Of a DNA stretch of 64,000 nt, positions 58,555-64,000 are shown one piece after another. The stretch is from assembly GCA_037367355.1 (NCBI GenBank), contig CM074696.1, forward strand, positions 2,852,001-2,916,000. The letters are read 5' to 3'. The position numbers were made by a program, and so were the translations under genes. Every line of letters begins with the position of its first letter. Position 1 is the first letter of the stretch. The notes under the pieces were generated by a model. That model was not told the origin of the DNA, did no database searches, and saw only the letters and a list, made by a program, of their open reading frames with translations. Source of the DNA: Neoscytalidium dimidiatum. Taxonomy: Eukaryota; Ascomycota; Dothideomycetes; Botryosphaeriales; Botryosphaeriaceae.

Positions 58555-59911
58555 CTATCCTAGCAGAGGCTGTTCAACGCCAGCGATCACCACCTTGAAA
58601 ACTCCCTCTTTTGCCGCCTTTACCAGTTCGAATGCCTTTTCCGCGTCCTCGAACTTGAACCTATTAGTTACCAGCTTCTTAACGGGAACCTTCCCGGACG
58701 CAACTAGGTTGACAGCAGCTGGGTAGACGCCGGCCGTGTATCTGATAGAGCCCTTGATGTTCAAAGCCCGGATGCAAGCAGTGGTAATCGGGAACACGAC
58801 GTTCTGCCGCCATCGCCATTAGCAACCAACCTCTTCAGCCGCACGCACGAGCGAACAACAGAACTCACCTCCTTGCCCATCCCGGCCTGCACATAGGTAG
58901 CCCCCTTCTTGGCCAGAAACACTCCCTCCTGAATGCACGTCTCCGCCCCCGAACACTCCAACACCACATCCGCGCCCTCGCCCAGTCCCAAGCTCTCCTT
59001 CAGCCTCTCCGCCGCAATCTCCGACCTCTCCACCGCGTCCGCGCCCTCCTTCTCGTCCACGCTCGGATTCAGCACCGTCTCGCTCCCCGCAAACTCCCTC
59101 GCGAACTCGACCCGCGCGCGCGAAATGTCCACGCCGACGACCCTCCCGGCGCCGTACGCCCTCGCCACCGCCTGGCACAACACGCCGATCGGGCCGCACC
59201 CGAGCACGACGACGCTCTTGTTCGCCAGGTCGCCGGCGACCTTGCACACCTGCACGGCCACGGCGACGGGCTCGACCAGGGCGGCCTCCTCCATGTCGAC
59301 GTGGTCGGGCACGGCGTAGCAGTAGTCGGCGGCGACGCTGTAGAACTTGGCGAGCGTGCCGTCCCACGGCGGGGTGGCGGCGAAGACGGTGTCGGCGCAC
59401 AGGTTGTACGCGCCGGCGCGGCAGTGCCCGCAGCGCCGGCAGGGCACGCCCGGCTCGATGGCCACGCGGTCGCCCGGCGCCAGGTGCGCCACCGCGCTCC
59501 CGACGGCCGCGACGGTGCCGGACGACTCGTGGCCCAGCGTGATGGGCGACGTGAGCACGAAGGAGCCGATGCGGCCGCGCTGCCAGTAGTGGACGTCGGA
59601 GCCGCAGATCTAGTCGAGGTAGGGAGAAAATGCGTCAGTCTGTGCTTTTATCCGGAATCTTTATTTTGTTTCTTTTCGTTCAATGTGGCAGGATGGATCT
59701 AGGAGATTTTGCTTACGCCGGTTTGTGCGACATGCACGAGGACGTCGTGGGCTGGGTCGCGTAGGGCGGGGACAGGCCGGTCTTCGATGGCGACGTCTTT
59801 GACGGCGCGGAGGACGAAGGAGGGATTCTGTGTGCGCCGTGAGCGGCTTGTCTCTTGACGGGAGAGAAAACGCCGTACCGTCATCTTGCTCGTGTCTGGT
59901 GCTGTCGCCAT
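58555..59911 (-). CDS. zinc alcohol dehydrogenase, xylitol dehydrogenase (D-xylulose reductase)-like
   Basis: Predicted NAD+-dependent medium-chain polyol dehydrogenase, cytosolic, oxidising xylitol or sorbitol to the ketose. Minus-strand exons 59911-59879 (only 11 codons), 59827-59717, 59609-58869 and 58803-58555 give 377 residues. QTGICGSDVHYWQRGRIG holds the catalytic Cys, and TLGHESSGTV the catalytic His-Glu. PCRRCGHCRAGAYNLC has the four structural-zinc Cys. VLGCGPIGVL is the nucleotide loop, and VVGVDISRARVEFA has an Asp favouring NAD+. The C-terminus FKFEDAEKAFELV is also typical. These match xylitol dehydrogenases more than L-arabinitol dehydrogenases, though substrate preference needs an assay. 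Divergent from the short-chain dehydrogenase, sharing a 674-bp promoter. Confidence 0.93.
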
Positions 59912-60585
59912 TTTCACCTCCTCTTATTCTCACTTTTCTGGCTCGCTTTAGAGATCTCAATAGAAAGTACTTCTCCTGTCAACTGGCAGGCAGCCAGTCA
60001 CGTCCGTGGAGTAAAATTCCGTTATACAATGGCGTTGGGCTTGTGGTTTGATCAGTCCTGCGTTTATTATTTTGCAGAGCTGCCCTGGAGCCAGGCGCAT
60101 CGGACTGCCACGCCCGCTTTATGGTGGTGGGGCAGAGAGCAAAGGGGGCAAGTTAAGCGTCAGAAATCCTGTAAAACCGGCCATATGCGTCCCGAAGAGG
60201 TAAGACAGGCGCAGAATGCAGGCCTGACAAGGTAAATCAGGCGACACGAGCCGGTGGGCGGGAGATCGTCGACCAAGCCGTAACGTCACTGAGGCGGGGT
60301 AAGCTGGCCTGGCCTGCAGCTCAACACCCCCGAGCTCGGGGTCACGATGCCCCGCAGCACTCAAGTGGCCGGGTCGACCGTTGTCCGGTAGGAGCGCCGA
60401 GTTTTCTTTCCCATCACCTGAGTCTCTTCGTGTCGTCTCGCGCACATATCTCTAGCTACCTTCCTGAAATGCCCTTTGTCTACACATCATCCATTCTTTC
60501 TGCATAGCGCATCATTATCAATATCTATTCATTGGCCTCTCAATTCCTCGTCCATAGCTACACCTATCCTCCAGACACCGCCAAA
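59912..60585. promoter_or_regulatory. shared divergent promoter of the two dehydrogenase genes
   Basis: 674 bp between the divergent start codons 59911 (-) and 60586 (+). It contains a 14-bp palindrome (60328-60341), a GCGGGG element at about 60294 that fits the CreA carbon-repression consensus SYGGRG, and several CG-rich half-sites. Coordinated expression of both genes is likely but inferred. Confidence 0.55.
60328..60341. promoter_or_regulatory. 14-bp palindrome CCCCGAGCTCGGGG
   Basis: Perfect palindrome near the middle of the divergent dehydrogenase promoter, 245 bp before ATG 60586. Candidate site for a dimeric regulator. Confidence 0.4.
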
Positions 60586-61532
60586 ATGGTCATGCCATCG
60601 CACCCCAACGCCTCCTCCCCGGTGCTCTCGCACTTCTCCCTCGCCGGCAAAGTCGCCGCCGTGACAGGCGGCGTGCGCGGCATCGGGCTCGCCGTGTCAC
60701 AAGGCCTGGCCGAAGCGGGCGCGCAGGTCGCCATGATCTACACCTCGACCAAGGACGCCGAAGCCATCGCCACCGACCTCTCCGCGAAGACGGGCGTCAC
60801 GGTGCGGGCGTACAGATCCGCGGTGCAGGACAAGGCCGCGATCACGGCGACGTTGGCCGCCATCGAGAAGGACTTCGGGCGGCTGGACGTCGTGGTCGCG
60901 AACGCGGGCGTCGCCGACATCACGCCCGCGGAGGAGATTGGCGAGGACCGGTGGCGGCGGCTGATGGGCATCAACCTGGACGGCGCCATGTACACCGCCC
61001 AGGCGGCCGCGAACATCTTCAAGCGCGTCAAGGAGGGCGGGAGGGAGGACAAGAACTGGGCCGGGAACATCATCTTCACCGCCAGCGTGAGCGCCATACT
61101 CGTGAACATCCCCCAGAAGCAGGCCGCGTACAACGCGAGCAAGGCCGCCGTCGTGCACCTGGCGAAGAGCCTTGCGGTCGAGTGGGTGGATTTTGCGCGG
61201 GTGAATTGCGTTAGCCCCGGGTTTATTGATACGGAAAGTGAGTGGGTTCTCGAGGAGGCAAGGTGGAAAACCGTGGTGGTCTATTAGGGCGCTGACGATT
61301 TCTCTCAGTCTTGCTGGTGCACCCACCGGAGAGGAGGAACAAGTGGTTCGAGATGATCCCCGGCCATCGGATGGCTGATGCACAAGAGCTGAAAGGCGCG
61401 TACGTTTTCTTGGCCAGCAATGCCAGTACTTATATGGTAAATCTTCCACAAGCCATCGTTTTGGGACAAAGCTGACTTGCTGCACAGACCGGCGCAAATC
61501 TCGTGATTGACGGCGGATATACCCTACCCTGA
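60586..61532 (+). CDS. short-chain dehydrogenase/reductase, L-xylulose reductase/mannitol dehydrogenase-like
   Basis: Predicted cytosolic NAD(P)H-dependent SDR. Exons 60586-61237, 61309-61436 and 61488-61532 give 274 residues. I chose ATG 60586 (CAAAATGG context); an in-frame ATG at 60532 would only add 18 leader residues. Motifs are TGGVRGIGLAV (cofactor loop), VVANAGVAD, TASVSAILVN (catalytic Ser), YNASKAAVVHL (catalytic Tyr-Lys), VNCVSPGFIDTE, and a short final exon TGANLVIDGGYTLP. The FSLAGKVAAVTGG start and NCVSPGFIDTE resemble fungal ketose/polyol SDRs such as L-xylulose reductase, sorbose reductase and mannitol dehydrogenase. Together with the divergent dehydrogenase it could run L-xylulose-xylitol-D-xylulose. 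Convergent with the bZIP gene, 146 bp between stops. Confidence 0.92.
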
Positions 61533-61678
61533 ACGTAGACTCTATAGAATTTCGTGCCGGGTTGATAGAAAATTGGGTTCCAAGTAGCTTTCGCTTTGAT
61601 GGTCGGATCAGAATAGAAGAAATGTCATCATCGTCTTCATCCTCCTTCATACCATCTCCCCAGAGCGGCCGCGCGGAC

Positions 61679-62671
61679 CTACCTCCACTCGCACGCCCGC
61701 TCCAGCAAGCCTTCAAAAGTCTCCTGATCGATAACAGCACCGAATCTGCAGAAACACGCGTCAGCGACAATTCCAAGTCCCCCTCCCCGCCACAAATTCC
61801 CACACAGAGAAACTCACCCCACACAAGACACCCCCAACGCAACCTCCCTCGTCAGCTCCCTCAGCCGCGCCGGCTCCCTCCTCAGCTCGCCGAACCTCGG
61901 ATGCTGCCTGATCAGGTTCCAGCACTGCACGGGGGTCAGCTCGCCCTCGGTCTCGATGCCCTCGGCCAGCTCCAGCAGGCGCTCCAGCCCGGCGCTCGTC
62001 GTCTGCCACGTGACGGGCTCGGGCTGGTGCGTGGGATCCTGCAGCGGGCAGCCCTCCAGCAGCGCGGCCGACGCGGTCAGCGCGTGGCCGGCCGTCACGA
62101 CGCCGCTGCCGTCGGCGGCGTGCAGGTGCGGCAGGCACGGCGCCTCGAGCGTGAGCACGAAGTCGAGCCCCTGCTGCGTGACCTCCGCGAGGGAGGAGGA
62201 CGACGTCGGCGAGGCGGACGGCGAGGACGCTGTTTGCTGCTGCTGCTTGGGGGTAGCAGCAGCACCTGGATGCCGGACGACGCCGAGCCGCAGCGTCTGG
62301 GACTCGTCGCGGTCGAGGCTCATGATCGGGCCAGTGGCATTTCGATCCGGAAACGCCGTCGCTGTCATCTCATGCGGGTGCCATGGCGTCGGAGCGGCGA
62401 CGGGCTCGTCCTGGATGCCGTTGCTGGCGAGCTTGCCGCGCAGCCGCGCGATCTCGGCGTGCAGCGAGCGGTTCTCTTGCAGCAGGTCGGCCTCGCTGGC
62501 GCGCAGCTTGAGGACTTCGGACTCGAGGGACTTGACGTAAGCTTCCTTGCGCTCGCGGTGGGTGCGCTGCGCGCGGCGGACCTGCTCGCGGCGGCGCTGG
62601 TAGGACGAGTCGGCGTCCTCCGGCGAGTTGGGGCCCGAGCCTTTTTGGCGGAAGGGGATGAATTTCCTCAT
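61679..62671 (-). CDS. bZIP transcription factor
   Basis: Minus-strand exons 62671-61818 and 61745-61679 (72-nt intron) give 306 residues. The basic region YQRRREQVRRAQRTHRERKE occupies about residues 24-43, followed directly by a leucine zipper (VKSLESEVLKLRASEADLL, with heptads to about residue 80). The middle is Ser/Gln/Pro-rich. The C-terminal 130 residues contain VTWQTTSAGLERLLELAEGIETEG and WNLIRQHPRFGELR, seen in fungal bZIPs of this class (DNA-binding Yap-like AP-1 relatives, not conclusively assigned). It ends DQETFEGLLERACEWR. Nuclear regulator; targets unknown. The N-terminus before the basic region is short, so an upstream exon is possible. A TATATA lies at 62733, about 60 bp upstream. 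Confidence 0.9.
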
Positions 62672-63173
62672 GTCGCGGCCAAGTCAGTGGTGGTCCTCCT
62701 GATTTCAAAGAGCCCGGACGGCATGGCGGAGGTATATACGTACGGGGACAGTCGTGATGGAGTGAAGATGTCGGGACTATGTTTAGATAGTAAGCTAGCC
62801 GGAAACGGTAAGCGCTGACGGCGCCGTAACTAAGCATGCCGCACCCTCTGACAAACTCGCCTCTCATCGGTCTTGAGCATATGTAGCCGATGATGATGGG
62901 TGCTTGCCTGGTTTGTCAGGTTGAATAATAGAAGTCTAACCAATTTCTTCCAAAGACTTGCCAAATGCTACTCAAGACCTGGGTTTTTGCTGACCTTACT
63001 TCAGATGATATCTCTTGACGAAACAAACCCACTGTCCGCAATTCGATTACCACACGACTTTCGATACTCGCATTCCTTGTCAGAGAGACTCCCCATTCTC
63101 GTGTCCGAACGCAACCCGACCGACTACAAGTGGATCCCAAAGCAAGTCGCCCACCAACAAGCCACCCGCAGCA
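62672..63173. other. intergenic region, no gene seen
   Basis: Upstream of the bZIP gene (TATATA at 62733-62738) and downstream of the MFS remnant. Confidence 0.45.
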
Positions 63174-64000
63174 CTACTTCTTCGCATACAGACTCATTCC
63201 TCTCAGCGGCGGGCCCCATTTCCAAACCATGAACGCGCCTGGAAACCCAATCACCACTGCTGCACCCGCGAGAATCGTATTTCCCACCCCGAATCCTAAC
63301 GCCTCGAACATCTTCGGTGCGAACAGCGGGATGCAGAAGCCACACACGCCCCGTAGCACCGTGGCCGCACCGAGCGCGCTGGCCGCGTGCAGGGTGTACG
63401 TATCGATCAGGTACTGATTGATGCAGAAGAACGTCATGTTCGTACCGGCGGTGAAGATGACCGTGCCGACGTTCGGCATCGCCACATGCAGCTTCTCCTG
63501 CGCGCTCCATCCATACCAAAGCAGACCGACGAGCGTTAAGAGTGTTGCTGGGAAGAGCAGGGGGATGCGGAATTCTGGATGTGGTTTGCTGTCGGGACTG
63601 CGCGCGATGAGACGTTTTTAGATGACGTTGCCCAGGCGCGGTGTGATTTGCGACATGACAATCACGCCGATACTGGAAGGGAGGTAGTTGAGGGACGCGA
63701 TAGCAGGCTTTTGATTGTAGAGACCTTCCCATACGAGCGGCATGGTAGCTGAGCCAAGTGTCAGTAACCAGCTTCATGAACGGGTAATGAGTGAAGGAGG
63801 CATACCAGAGAGGAGGAACGCCAGTCCGTAGCCATACCCGGCGTACAGGCTCATGACTTGGACGATCGGCTGCGTGGCTAGCATGTTGAACGGCCTCTTC
63901 ATGTTCTTCTGTAGCAGTGCTCTCCATGTCCTGTTGTCGTCGAATTCTGTTTTCAACTCCTGGTTACCGGTTTCCTGTGCCAGCAGGTTCCTCTTCCGGC
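63174..64000 (-). pseudogene. MFS transporter, 3' part, with premature stop
   Basis: C-terminal part of a drug/H+ MFS protein running off the window end. Minus-strand exons 64000-63806 and 63748-63174 (57-nt intron GTATGC...CAG, phase 1). It starts inside the central loop (TEFDDNRTWRALLQKNMKRPF), then helices such as LATQPIVQVMSLYAGYGYGLAFLLS, SLNYLPSSIGVIVMSQITPRLG, ATLLTLVGLLWYGWSA and ALGFGVGNTILAGAAVVIG. At 63618-63620 an in-frame TAA follows ITPRLGNVI, where relatives usually have Tyr in a YKRL loop. The same frame then continues undisturbed for 147 codons to the family-like end KWGPPLRGMSLYAKK. No intron with good borders removes the stop. Either a recent nonsense mutation or a sequence error. 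Confidence 0.8.

Noticed and set aside
60697..61842. 381-codon minus-strand frame
   Set aside because: Runs antisense through the SDR and across its stop; no family features.
61562..62818. 418-codon plus-strand frame
   Set aside because: Antisense of the bZIP gene, whose basic region and zipper are unmistakable.
63124..63927. 267-codon minus-strand frame
   Set aside because: A different frame of the MFS remnant; its translation has no hydrophobic helices, while the other frame reads as a transporter.
53202..64000. Secondary-metabolite cluster
   Set aside because: No polyketide synthase, peptide synthetase, terpene or tailoring oxygenase genes; the gene set fits sugar/polyol metabolism better.

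Overview
This window comes from the nuclear genome of a filamentous ascomycete (Pezizomycotina); I cannot place the class from sequence alone. The evidence is the gene structure (introns mostly 47-85 nt, GT...CTAAC-like branch...AG), fungus-specific families (Zn2Cys6 and C2H2 regulators, MFS porters, a GH79 enzyme, fungal amidase), a tRNA-Gln with a short intron 3' of the anticodon, and intergenic DNA full of poly(A)/poly(T) tracts and microsatellites. I recognise 21 protein genes, two probable gene relics and one tRNA. Exons were rebuilt by hand from splice sites and reading-frame continuity.

Region 1 (1-9.1 kb): a drug/H+ type MFS transporter (+), an FAD-linked oxidase of the arabinono-lactone-oxidase type with an unusual N-terminal extension (-), tRNA-Gln (-), and a secreted type-B carboxylesterase (-). 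Region 2 (9.1-20.5 kb): gene-poor, GC-rich, repeat-rich DNA with two small genes, an acidic protein (+) and a protein with a GGAGN motif (-). Region 3 (20.5-25 kb): a ten-exon amidase (+) and a decayed gene resembling beta-carbonic anhydrase.

Region 4 (25-44.9 kb) is the most unusual part. It holds three paralogues of a zinc-finger protein family (A, B, C) with identical intron positions, and two paralogues of a tiny cysteine-rich zinc-ribbon protein. Finger A and ribbon 1 are divergent neighbours; ribbon 2 and finger B repeat that arrangement in inverted orientation. Between the two pairs lie a DUF1989 protein split by a very long linker and a secreted GH79 glucuronidase-like enzyme. Downstream lie finger C and an unrecognised relic.

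Region 5 (44.9-52.3 kb): a regulator combining C2H2 fingers with a Zn2Cys6 cluster, preceded by six 17-18 bp repeats; a small single-pass membrane protein; a 17-bp tandem repeat; and a secreted protein of unknown function encoded by seven exons.

Region 6 (53.2-64 kb) reads as a carbon-utilisation cluster: a LAC9/GAL4-type activator (+), a sugar porter (-), a xylitol-dehydrogenase-like zinc alcohol dehydrogenase (-) divergent from a short-chain dehydrogenase of the L-xylulose/mannitol-dehydrogenase type (+), a bZIP regulator (-), and the 3' part of an MFS gene broken by an in-frame stop (-). The two dehydrogenases could catalyse consecutive steps of pentose/polyol catabolism, with the porter importing substrate and the activator controlling the set.
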